Origin: Macrostomum hystrix
Lineage: Eukaryota; Platyhelminthes; Macrostomidae
NCBI GenBank assembly: GCA_950097015.1
Contig: CATNEN010000038.1
Location: 16,672,001-16,736,000, forward strand
Direction: 5' to 3'
Length of the DNA: 64,000 nt
Shown here: piece by piece, positions 24,079-34,657 of the stretch
How the letters are laid out: each line of letters opens with the position of its first letter
Numbering within the stretch: position 1 is the stretch's first letter
Position numbers and translations under genes: made by a program
The notes under the pieces: generated by a model
The model's database searches: none
Seen by the model: only the letters and a program-made list of their open reading frames with translations
What the model was told of the DNA's origin: nothing

Positions 24079-26027
24079 AGGAGCACTAAAATGATCAGAT
24101 GGGATAATAGTAGACTCACTAAAAGGATCAGATGGGATAATAGTAGACTCACTAAAAGGATCAGATGGGATAATAGTAGACTAACTAAAAGGATCAGATG
24201 GGATAATAGTAGACTCACTAAAAGGATCAGATGGGATAATAGTAGACTAACTAAAAGGATCAGATGGGATAATAGTAGACTCACTAAAAAGATCAGATGG
24301 GATAATAGTAGACTCACTAAAAGGATCAGATGGGATAATAGTAGACTCACTAAAATGATCAGATGGGATAATAGTAGACTCACTAAAAGGATCAGATGGG
24401 ATAATAGTAGACTCACTAAAAGGATCAGATGGGATAATAGTAGACTCACTAAAAGGATCAGATGGGATAATAATAGACTCACTAAAAGGATCAGATGGGA
24501 TAATAGTAGACTAACTAAAAGGATCAGATGGGATAATAGTAGACTCACTAAAAAGATCAGATGGGATAATAGTAGACTCACTAAAAGGATCAGATGGGAT
24601 AATAGTAGACTCACTAAAATGATCAGATGGGATAATAGTAGACTCACTAAAATGATCAGATGGGATAATAGTAGACTCACTAAAATGATCAGATGGGATA
24701 ATAGTAGACTCACTAAAAGGATCAGATGGGATAATAGTAGACTCACTAAAATTATCAGATGGGATAATAGTAGACTCACTAAAAGGATCAGATGGGATAA
24801 TAGTAGACTCACTAAAAGGATCAGATGGGATAATAGTAGACTCACTAAAATGATCAGATGGGATAATAGTAGACTCACTAAAAGGATCAGATGGGATAAT
24901 AGTAGACTCACTAAAATGATCAGATGGGATAATAGTAGACTCACTAAAAGGATCAGATGGGATAATAGTAGACTCACTAAAAGGATCAGATGGGATAATA
25001 GTAGACTAACTAAAAGGATCAGATGGGATAATAGTAGACTCACTAAAAAGATCAGATGGGATAATAGTAGACTCACTAAAAGGATCAGATGGGATAATAG
25101 TAGACTCACTAAAATGATCAGATGGGATAATAGTAGACTCACTAAAATGATCAGATGGGATAATAGTAGACTCACTAAAAGGATCAGATGGGATAATAGT
25201 AGACTCACTAAAATGATCAGATGGGATAATAGTAGACTAACTAAAATGATCAGATGGGATAATAGTAGACTCACTAAAAGGATCAGATGGGATAATAGTA
25301 GACTCACTAAAATGATCAGATGGGATAATAGTAGACTCACTAAAAGGATCAGATGGGATAATAGTAGACTCACTAAAATGATCAGATGGGATAATAGTAG
25401 ACTCACTAAAATGATCAGATGGGATAATAGTAGACTCACTAAAATGATCAGATGGGATAATAGTAGACTCACTAAAATGATCAGATGGGATAATAGTAGA
25501 CTCACTAAAATGATCAGATGGGATAATAGTAGACTCACTAAAAGGATCAGATGGGATAATAGTAGACTCACTAAAATGATCAGATGGGATAATAGTAGAC
25601 TCACTAAAAGGATCAGATGGGATAATAGTAGACTCACTAAAAGGATCAGATGGGATAATAGTAGACTCACTAAAAGGATCAGATGGGATAATAGTAGACT
25701 CACTAAAATGATCAGATGGGATAATAGTAGACTCACTAAAATGATCAGATGGGATAATAGTAGACTCACTAAAAGGATCAGATGGGATAATAGTAGACTC
25801 ACTAAAAGGATCAGATGGGATAATAGTAGACTCCCTAAAATGATCAGATGGGATAATAGTAGACTCACTAAAATGATCAGATGGGATAATAGTAGACTCA
25901 CTAAAATGATCAGATGGGATAATAGTAGACTCACTAAAAGGATCAGATGGGATAATAGTAGACTCACTAAAAGGATCAGATGGGATAATAGTAGACTCAC
26001 TAAAAGGATCAGATGGGATAATAGTAG
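24079..26027. repeat. 33-bp satellite, block 2, about 59 copies
   Basis: Same unit as block 1. Both blocks end in the same unique 3' flank, about 40 bases containing CTTTCTAGCAACTTTCTCGC (24053-24072 and 26031-26050) followed by GGAGCACTAAAAT. At the first site the flank runs straight back into the repeat through the shared CACTAAAAT. At the second it runs into unique DNA. Confidence 0.95.
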
Positions 26028-26068
26028 ACTTCTTTCTAGCAACTTTCTCGCAAAGGAGCACTAAAATA

Positions 26069-27174
26069 TTTCTATTTTAACAGTTATTAACGTCAAAATG
26101 ACACGACAAAGAGCCATTCGCAAAGACAAGTTTATTAATGGAAATCAGCTTCTTTCAAATCGCCAGAAATGAAGTTTTGGCGAATGATTTTGTTACCTTT
26201 TGCTGTTCCGTAACTTAATACAGTCGATATTATATGAAACGTTGTTCTCCTAACTTTCAGGAATAAAAATAGCACAAAAAGTAAAAAAATAAGGTTTTCC
26301 AAGTTTTAAAACCAAAGGTAAAGTGACCTTGTGGTGCAAAAATTTGAACAGAAAATGCGAACTAAAGTCAGATAAACTGTATTATTAATAATTCCTAGGA
26401 ATTTAAGATGCAAATTTGGCAACCAACTTGACAGAGAAACAAATGCGAATAAGTAGGAGTTTTTTGTGAGATAAACGCTTCACAGACTACTGTCTGGTAG
26501 TAGACTGAGTAACAAAAAATAGTGTTATACAGACTTTTTTAAGATTTAAGAAGGCAGCAACAAAAAAAATATAAAATAATAGGAAAGAAAAAAGTAATAA
26601 AAATACACGACTTGGCTTGCCAAATTATTACATTGATAATGCGTTTTTACCTTTTTCTCTAGCATGACCTAAATCATTGTCGACGGTATAATAAATAGTA
26701 TATTATATTAATTACTAGGCATCAAGGCAGAACGACTATTACAAATATATGTGGTTCTTACTTGTAACAAAGAACGTTATAAGAAATCCATCTATGGTTG
26801 ACTTCTACATAGTCGTTGTAGTTGTCTTAGTTACTACTAAATTGATGTAACTATATGTCACGTAGTATTTGCGACTGCACAAATGTCTCTTTCACCGACG
26901 TTTGTCTACATAGTCTTTGTTACTCTTTGATTGACGTCTGAATAAAATAATCTACGAGCTAAAATAGTCTTTGTTACTCCCACGAATGACCCTAATGCAA
27001 GTATTTTTTATTAGTTCAATTGACGTTTGTCTACATGAGTCGATTATCTTCAAATTTGTTTGCTGAAAAATCCAACCTTCTCGAGATTATTAGCCAACGA
27101 GAAAAGTTCTATTAAATCGACTACTTTGAACAAAAAACCGCTGATAGTTTCCTAAAGTCTCCAGTTCGGTCTCG
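26069..27174. other. A+T-rich intergenic DNA
   Basis: Between the 33-bp satellite and the 3' end of the DLGAP5-like gene. Some near-repeated phrases (GTCTACATAGTC and TTGTTACT around 26800-27050) but no gene. Confidence 0.5.
27007..27012 (-). promoter_or_regulatory. Candidate poly(A) signal of the DLGAP5-like gene
   Basis: AATAAA on the minus strand, about 165 bases beyond the stop codon at 27175. Confidence 0.45.
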
Positions 27175-29728
27175 TTACTCGTCGCCTTCCAATTCTTCCA
27201 TAGGAGGCACAAGTGGTCCATCGTTTGCCTTACGGGCCGACTGCCGAGTCTGCCGATCCGGATACGGAGTCAGCTGTTTGACCTTGTGGCGGAAGCCTCC
27301 GCCGCTAGGGTCTTCAGCGTTGAATGAAACCGACTTGCTGGTTGAGCGGCGCCTTTTGGCAGCTGAGGCAGGCGAATCCTGAGGCTCGGTGTTGATGGCC
27401 GACAATTTAGGCGCAGCCCGCTTCGATGCCGAAATCTTCTCTTCGTAAGATTTTATTCTAGCTTTTACAACTGACGAAGCCGATGCTGGGGTCTTCGCCT
27501 CGGCAGCCTCCACTATGACTGAAGTCTTGGTAGCTGATGTCTGATTCTCCTTTCCTCGGGTCTTTGTTACTGGAGTCTTAGTGTCAGGCGTCTTATTTCC
27601 AGGAGCATCCTTACCGGGAGTCTTTGTTCCTGGAGCCTCCTTAACAGGAGACTTTGTTCCTAGAGCCTCCTTACCGGGAGTTTTTGTTCCTGGAGCCTCC
27701 TTAACAGGAGTCTTTGTTCCTGGAGCCTCCTTAGCAGGGGTCTTTGTTCTTGGGCTTTTGCTAACGGGACCCTTCGTGCCAGACAACTCTTTTCCGGGTG
27801 TATTCGCATTGACTGTTTCTTTTTTGACAGTCTTTGTTCCAGATTTTTGTTTGAGAGACTTAGCTGCAGTAGCCTCCTTTCCGGGAGTCCTTGATCCAAG
27901 AGTCTTTCTTCTCGGATTTTTCGACTTAACGGCCTGATTAGTAGGCGATTTTACACCGATTGTCTGTCGCCGGCGGCTACTGGCGTCTCTTTCGGAGGCT
28001 GGCCGAGTGGAAGGCCTCGCCGAAGCAGCCGCGCCAGTATTCTCCACTCCCGAAGTCTTTACAGCGCGAAGATTCTGCGCCGGTGTTCTTTCAGCGGTGG
28101 GAGTCCTAGAATTAGAAGCCATCTGGGCGGGCGTCGTTGTTCCGGGAGTTTTTGTAGCGAAAGATTTGCGCGTAGACGACCTGAATTGACCTCCAGTCAG
28201 AGCAGCAAAGGTGACCATTGGAGACGAGATGGCGCCGACCCCGAAGCCTCTACTTGAAAATGGCGCAACGTGTTTCTTACGAAATTCAGCAAATCGTGAC
28301 TTGGCACCGGCGCCCGCGGCGGCTGCGGCCTTCCTCCTAGCCTGAGGCTGCCTACCACCGGCAGCCGCCTTACGCTGCAGCCCGGATCTGGTCGGAGGCG
28401 CCTCGGCTGCTGGCTTAGCTGGCCAACCAGCGGAGCGCTCAGTCTCTAGGCGGCCAAACTCGGATTTGACGCTATCAATCTCTCGTTCTACTAGAACCCA
28501 GTAGCCGCTGACATCACCTGGCAGGATCGGCAGAGCGGCTGACTCGCCAGAACCTTCGCCATTATTCGGCGCGCCGTCATCGGCTGGAGCGGCGTTAACG
28601 CAGGCGGCGAGCATGTTTTCAAAGAATGGAAATTTTTTAACGCAGAGCAGCTCGGCCATGCCGATGGCGGTCCGGATGCTGCCCTGGGCTGGCTCGGGGA
28701 TTGTGGCCGACTCAGTTGACAGCACTTCGCGCCAGTCGCCAATTAACTGCCTGGATCAAAAATTGATGGCATGATATCTAACGATCTGGATCTATCGATC
28801 TGGATCTATCGATCTGGATCTATCGATCTGGATCTATCGATCTGGATCTATCAATCTGGATCTATCGATCTGGATCTATCGATCTGGATCTATCGATCTG
28901 GATCTATCGATCTGGATCTATCGATCTGGATCTATCGATCTGGATCTATCGATCTGGATCTATCGATCTGGATCTATCGATCTGGATCTATCGATCTGGA
29001 TCTATCGATCTGGATCTATCGATCTTAGTCAAAGCCATAATAAAAACATGGTCTCCTCACCTAAAATACTCCCACTGCTGGTGTAGCATCATCCTGTAGG
29101 CACGCGTCACTTTCTCACACTCGTCGCCTTCCTCCAAAGCCGCCTTGACGCTTTCGATTTCGGCGTCGTTGTCAGCTGCCGGCTCGGTTAGTCGCGGACG
29201 CTGCTGCTGCTGCTGGTCTGGCTCAGCAGGCGACCGCGCGGCCAGAGTGGCACGTCGCTGCTGCTGCCGCCTAGAATCAATCATAGGCGAATTAACCAAA
29301 GCCAGTGTGCGTAATTGGGGATCACGGATGCGTTTTAAATCGCTTGACTTGCGCGCTGTTGGGGCGCTGGCGGCAGCGGCGGGCGTCTTTGGGTGCTGCC
29401 GTTGAGACCGGTCAACAACAACCCGGGGTGTGGCTAGACGCCTGCGAGTTTCCAGAGTCACATCGAACACCATTGGCGAGCCTTGGCGACTGTAGCCAGC
29501 AGCAGTGATGGCGCTCGCTCCAGCAGCCTCAGCAATGGCACCAGATTTATTAGAAGCATTTTCTCGCATTGAAGATGAGCGTTTAGCAGCAACAAGCAAG
29601 GACTTCCGCTGCTGCTGCTGCTGTAGCTTCTGCCTACTGGCTGCTGAGGCAGTGGCACGACTTTTCTGAACCAAGCTGCTGCTGCTGCTGATGCTACTGC
29701 TTCTAGTCAGTCTTGAAACAGGGCCCAT
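27175..29728 (-). CDS. DLGAP5: DLGAP5/HURP-like GKAP-domain protein
   Basis: Exons complement(27175..28750, 29061..29728) join at a phase-2 GT-AG intron and give 747 residues. The N-terminus is basic, Ser- and Gln-rich. The GKAP homology region spans the intron, roughly residues 190-330: HQQWEYFRQLIGDWREVL, then IPEPAQGSIRTAIGMAELL (240-258), FPFFENML and DVSGYWVLVEREI (from 302). The rest is a very basic Lys/Thr/Pro-rich tail. About residues 545-617 hold decapeptide repeats around PGTKTPVKEA, with many Ser/Thr-Pro sites. HURP-type members of this family bind spindle microtubules, and the basic, non-synaptic architecture fits HURP better than the neuronal DLGAP1-4. The start is the first ATG; the same frame stays open a few codons upstream, and TTTCCTAG just before it could be a splice acceptor, so a further 5' exon is possible. 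The family is clear, the exact orthology less so. Confidence 0.82.
28778..29022. repeat. 14-bp minisatellite in the DLGAP5-like intron
   Basis: GATCTGGATCTATC repeated about 17 times with one change (ATCAATCT near 28852). It occupies most of the 310-base intron (28751-29060). The unit contains the palindrome ATCGAT at each junction. Confidence 0.95.
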
Positions 29729-30485
29729 TTTTATGTTTAAAAAGTCCGACACTAGGAAATATCTTGTAGTTAGTTTATTTTTTACTAATTATAGCTAAAA
29801 ATGAATAATGGCAATAGCTGGAATAGTTTTATGAGTTTTATTAGTACTATAGTATAGTATTAAAAATTCATAAATTATAATATCTAGCAATTTTATAGAT
29901 TAACAAGAATGAAACAGTGGAGCAATGTCAACACACAGTTAATTTAGCTACAAAGAAAAAGAACATGGTTATAGAATAACTTAATCATGTAAAATTGCTT
30001 AGCAAAAATATTTTTGTCTCTAGGACTGCTTATCAAAGTCAAATCAGTTTTGTTCACTTATAAAAAAACTAACAAAAATTTTAAGTTAAAAAATATCATT
30101 TTGAAGAACACAAACTTAGTTAAAAATAATTTATAATGTTGAACAGGATATTTTATATAGCCTTGATAATAAACATATTCAAATCAATCTAATTAAAAAA
30201 TACTTCTACTTGAGTCTTTCTACCATGTGGTAAAGGTAGGCCTAGCAGACTGACTTTTTTATTTACTACAAAAGCCAAGTAAGTAGGCCCAATATGTTAG
30301 TTTGTCACCCTAGTCAGAATCATAATTTGTGTGTGCCAGAACCCACCCCAGAAGTTTAAATCTTCACATGCTTGTAAAGTTGTGCCTAGTTTAAATAAAA
30401 TGAAGATAGATAGTTATGAAAGATAACTTAGAAGTTATGAAAAACAAATTAAAAAAAAATAAAAAGTAGAAAGCATTTAATCTAT
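29729..30485. other. A+T-rich region upstream of the DLGAP5-like gene
   Basis: No coding sequence or mobile element recognised. It must contain the promoter or 5' UTR of the minus-strand gene, but I cannot locate either. Confidence 0.4.
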
Positions 30486-30487
30486 TC

Positions 30488-31050
30488 CAGAATCCATGGA
30501 AGCCAGGGGTCTAGAGAGAAGCCAGGGGTCTGGAGGGAAACCAAGGGTTAGGAGGGAAGCCAGGTGTCAGGAGGGAAGCCAGGGTTCATGAAGGAAACCA
30601 AGGGTTAGGAGTGAAGCCAGGTATCAGGAGGGAAGCCAGGGTTCATGAGGGAAACCAAGGGTTAGGAGGGAAGCCAGGTGTCAGGAGGGAAGCCAGGGTT
30701 CATGAGGGAAACCAAGGGTTAGGAGTGAAGCCAGGCATCAGGAGGGAAGCCAGGGTTCATGAGGGAAACCAAGGGTTAGGAGGGAAGCTGTCGTCAGGTG
30801 GGAAGCCAGGATTCATGAGGGAAACCAGGGTTAGGAAGGAAGCCAGGGTTCATAAGAGGAAACGAAGGGAAAGGAAGGAAGCCAGGATTAGGAAAGAAAC
30901 CAGGGTTCATGAGAGGAAACAAAGGGTTAGGAAAGAAGCCAGTGGTCAAGAGAGAAGCCAGGGGTCAGGAGAGAAACCAAGGGCTAGGAGGTAAACAAGG
31001 GGTTCAGAGATAAGCCGAGGGGGTCAGGATGGAAACCAGGGGTCAGGAAG
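30488..31050. repeat. Purine-rich repeat with about 20-bp phrases
   Basis: Phrases GGGAAGCCAGGGTTCATGA and GGGAAACCAAGGGTTAGGA and a GGTGTCAGGA variant alternate, forming a roughly 60-bp higher-order unit that degrades toward 31050. The plus strand is open by chance. Confidence 0.85.
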
Positions 31051-32413
31051 TGTAGTGAGTCACTGCCTATGGGTCTATTGGTGTCTCATTAGCTGTCAGT
31101 GACCCACCTGCTTGGTACTAGGACCAACATTATTAAGTTAATGCTTATTAATGTCAATATGCACATAAATTTAATTTACTCCAACGTTTTGTGAAGTTAT
31201 ATTAAAAAGAATAATTACTATAAATCAGCATTGCTCTTTGCTCTTAAGGACCTATCATAAAACAAAATACAAAAAATCTCCTTGGTGTCATTGTAGGCCC
31301 CTAGTCAATTGTAGTCTGCTTTGGTGTTCACACAGACCCCAAAATTAATTTTGAAAACAGAAAAAACACAAAAATGACTTTATATTTAAAAGATTATTAA
31401 GAGCCAATAGGCTATCAGGCTTAAATAAATGATAGGGCCTAAGACAGATTCATAACATTACAATAGGCCCCCTAATTTAGTATAGGCCTAGCCTTGCAAC
31501 ATGGGTGCAATGCTTTAATTCTGCTACTCAAATTCAATTTGCCTCAATAGGCCTATGTTTATATTCACAGCATATGAGTTTTATTTTATGTAATAGGCCT
31601 AATAATTATAGTAATAATAGGCCTAAGTTTTTAGCCTGCTAAATTGATGAAAGTTGCGAGTGGATTATGTATTATATATAACTGCTAGGGCCTAGTTAAA
31701 GTTATAATAGATATAAATCTTTAATATATTTATTGTGTTGCATCTGTGTTAGCATATATATCCAATGTACCAAATAAATAACAAATATAATAGCTGAAAC
31801 ATCAAGGCTCCGTTACAAAAGCGACGATAAGCTATGCGGATTGTAAATGCAGTTGCTTTTACTTTTTAGCTAGGCCTATAATTAAATAAAGTGCAATTTG
31901 AAAGGCCGATCGATTTATTTGGTATTAGCTATAGTCGAACTTGGCAAATAATTGATAACTTTGATGTAGCTATAGAACGCTAGATGCCATCTGACAAATG
32001 GCATCTAACAAGGGTTATTACCGGGTAGGTAATAGGCTAACATTAAACCCTTAAAGCTTAAATCGTACGTAGTAGAGTAGAGACATGCAACTTTAAAAAG
32101 AGTGCGCTAAAGTCGCACCGTATAAATACACTCTCTTAATGTAACACTAAATTATTTTGTGACAGTAAATGCAGTTAAAATGGACAACATGGGCTCAGTT
32201 AACCACAAAAAAATATTCTCAATTTCGCAATAGTTTAAACGCATAAACAAATGACGCACACGTTTAATCAATGCTTTTACAAGAAACCTAGACTTATAGT
32301 CAGTTTGGCAATGTATTTTGTTCTATAAACTTAAGTTCAATGCTCGTCACGTCCTTCTGCTTCTTTCAGAAGGGCTAACTCGTACTCACTGTATTTTACA
32401 ACTGTGAAGGGAT
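31051..32413. other. A+T-rich intergenic DNA with many AGGCCTA motifs
   Basis: No gene recognised. The short palindromic word TAGGCCTA, or its half, recurs many times between about 31400 and 31900 and again near 32480, without fixed spacing. Confidence 0.5.
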
Positions 32414-32849
32414 CCTAGACACTTCGTCATCTTACAACTTCGTCATCTTACAACTTCGTCATCCACTTGGAAGGTAGGCCTAGGACACTTCGTCATCCAG
32501 CCAATTGGCATGCTTTAAAGTTTGGTCAGTTCGTCATCTACTAATAACAAGCAATCAAGTTCGTCATCAATAAAGTGAGGGTGGGGTGGTGGGGCAGAGG
32601 TGTGAACACACTTCACACTCTAAATTGTCAAAAAGAGGTGTCAAAACTGATTTCATTATAAGAGTTGAAAGATAGGTGCCAACACGATGTGAGGAGGTGG
32701 GGAGGGGTGGTTCTGTTCTAACTTTCAAAACTTTTGTTTTATAGATGACGAAGTGTCCACAAGTCTAAGTCTCTTCTTAATCCACCCTCTGAGATATTGG
32801 ACAGATCGTCATCTGGATGACGAAGTTGTAAGATGACGAAGTGTCCAGG
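32414..32849. mobile_element. Short inverted-repeat DNA element (ACTTCGTCATC type)
   Basis: The left end starts CCTAGACACTTCGTCATC. The right end read on the minus strand starts CCTGGACACTTCGTCATC. Each end continues as tandem copies of TTACAACTTCGTCATC, and further single copies of TTCGTCATC lie inside. It has no coding capacity and no clear target-site duplication. The design of terminal inverted repeats made of short tandem repeats resembles foldback or MULE-type elements. Superfamily not assigned. Confidence 0.6.
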
Positions 32850-33254
32850 TACCATTAACCTTAACAGTCATAACTTCTAATCATTGAAGAGTGCATTTAG
32901 GTATGCATATAACTTTATAAAAATACTCAATGACAATAGCTTTTGACTTATCAATGATGGCTTCGACTAGTCATTTTTGTTCACTAAAATATTTTACCAA
33001 AGCATTTTATTTGTATATACTAAGGCCTAGTGCAAATAATTCCCACAACTGAGGACCTGTTAAATAAAAATATTTTTTACATTTTCAGATTTCTTGTGAT
33101 TCATGTCAGCAGTGGTTCGATAGCATGACCACTGTCTTGGTGTCCCTTGTAGCAAAGAGATTCCAGCAAGTTTCTGGTAGTAGGGGGCCTATTTTGTTGA
33201 AGCATGTTCAACTCCAGCAAGGTTGATTAGTTTTCAGAGTTAGTTTTCTGAATC

Positions 33255-34067
33255 CAGTCCATTTCGGCGACAACCATTTTGGCGACAAGTCATTTCGGCG
33301 ACAACCACTTCGGCGACAAACATCGAAACCGCAGTAATAATGGATCTGATAGTGTTTGCTCATTGAGTATGTAATGTATTTGATTGTTCTACTTGTTAAT
33401 GTATTCCTGTTATAGTATAATAATAATAATTGATTACACCTGCCCCAATTGGGTCAGATGTGCAGCCGACAGCACAGCCGCAGCTAATGCGTGGCGCATC
33501 TGAAGGCTGCGTACAGCTGTTCAGTCCATGGACTGGGGGGACGCCACACCACCTTCAATTATCCCAGCTGATGCTGGTACCCATTTAACAGCTGGGTGAA
33601 CTGAAGCAATGCAGAGTTAAGTGTCTTGCTAAAGGACGCAAATTGTTCCAGTGGAGTCGGGAATCGAACCCCCGACCTTCAAGTCGTGAGTCCGACGCCC
33701 TAACCACTAGGCTACAACCTCTACAAAACCTCTACAACCTTTTTTTGTTATAGTATTTGTTTTAACATGTAATATAAATAGCGAATTTGGATCAGTTTGG
33801 TCCGCGCTCTATGTGCGTCAACCTCATGCCCCTGTGGGACAGTAAGGTCTTTTACTTTTAATTGAACTTATAGATCTAATTGAGATCACAGTGCATTTGT
33901 TGCCGATTTGTTCTTCGCTTCTGCTGATTTGATGGATTTGTGACTTCTTTTATTCAATTTAAATAAAAGTAAAAAAATATATAAATAAAATAAAATTGTT
34001 CCACGGCTTCAAAAGTATTGTCGCTGAAATGGTTGTCGCCGAATTGGTATGTCGCCGAAATGGACTG
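33255..34067. mobile_element. Inverted-repeat DNA element (TTTCGGCGACA type) with nested SINE
   Basis: The left end reads CAGTCCATTTCGGCGACA. The right end on the minus strand reads CAGTCCATTTCGGCGACA, an identical 18 bases. Both ends are followed by three or so variant copies of CATTTCGGCGACAAC. The interior holds a SINE-A copy (33421-33722) and A+T-rich DNA but no transposase. Like the neighbour at 32414-32849, its termini are inverted and internally tandem. No target duplication found. Confidence 0.7.
33421..33722 (-). mobile_element. SINE-A copy, full length (tRNA-derived)
   Basis: On the minus strand the head at 33722 reads GGTTGTAGCCTAGTGGTTAG (box A) and GGGGGTTCGATTCCCGAC (box B), followed by a body containing CAGTCCATGGACTG and ending in an (ATT)n tail at 33421-33432. 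About 300 bp, the best-preserved copy with 49331-49643. The internal boxes match the RNA polymerase III promoter consensus. Inserted inside the inverted-repeat element. Confidence 0.92.
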
Positions 34068-34657
34068 TTTCCACTTTTCTTACCTGTCTTTTTACATTTT
34101 TTTCTATTTAGCATATAATATATTCAAAGGCCACCTTTTTCTATAGCTAAATGTATGCAGAAAAAAAAAATAATTTAATGTACAGCCTGGTTCTTCTTTA
34201 GTGAAGAAAAAAGTTTAAACAAAAACAAATTGATTATGACTTCTGTGATAGCAATGTGATAGCTTAGATGAAAATTCACATATTTTACATTTTTTATGGG
34301 CCTAACTAGATCTTTTCTAGGATGAAAATTTTTTTTCTAGGCCTATATAAATATACTTATGAAAGTCACTTTGTTATTTATATAAATGTTTTTTATATCT
34401 TGTCACTACTATTAGCAAATCTTATATATATGTATAGCAATAGTTACAGGTAGCTAAATGGTGCAGTAGCTACATTATTAAAATGTTGATAGCTATTGGG
34501 GTCACAACATTTTGATATTTTACTAGATGTGTTTGAAAATCAGTAAATTTAATTCAGTGTGAGACTTAGAAAGCTTGATCCTTTTATTTTGTGTTCAGAC
34601 CTAATTATAATTTTAGCCTTGCTTGTCAATAACCCACTAAATGAAGATCTACCAAAT
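34068..34657. other. A+T-rich region upstream of RGP1
   Basis: Presumed promoter and 5' UTR. The RGP1 reading frame is open back to about 34559 but without an ATG. No TATA box or initiator that I would defend. Confidence 0.4.

Noticed and set aside
20707-26064. Open frames of 650 to 1,119 codons through the 33-bp satellite, on both strands, reading like repeated membrane spans or Trp-Asp-Asn-Ser-Arg repeats.
   Set aside because: The unit is 33 bases without stops in several frames, so frames are open automatically. They have no independent start, run out of frame into the real VMA21 exon, and several frames are equally open.
27581-27937. Plus-strand open frame reading Gly-Val-Phe-Val-Pro-Gly repeats.
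   Set aside because: It is the complement of the decapeptide-repeat part of the DLGAP5-like gene, whose minus-strand frame is supported by the GKAP region and a phased intron.
33421-33722. tRNA-like heads with good box A and box B considered as functional tRNA genes.
   Set aside because: They recur in several copies with the same non-tRNA body and an (AAT)n tail, and the cloverleaf arms are not intact, so they are SINE heads.
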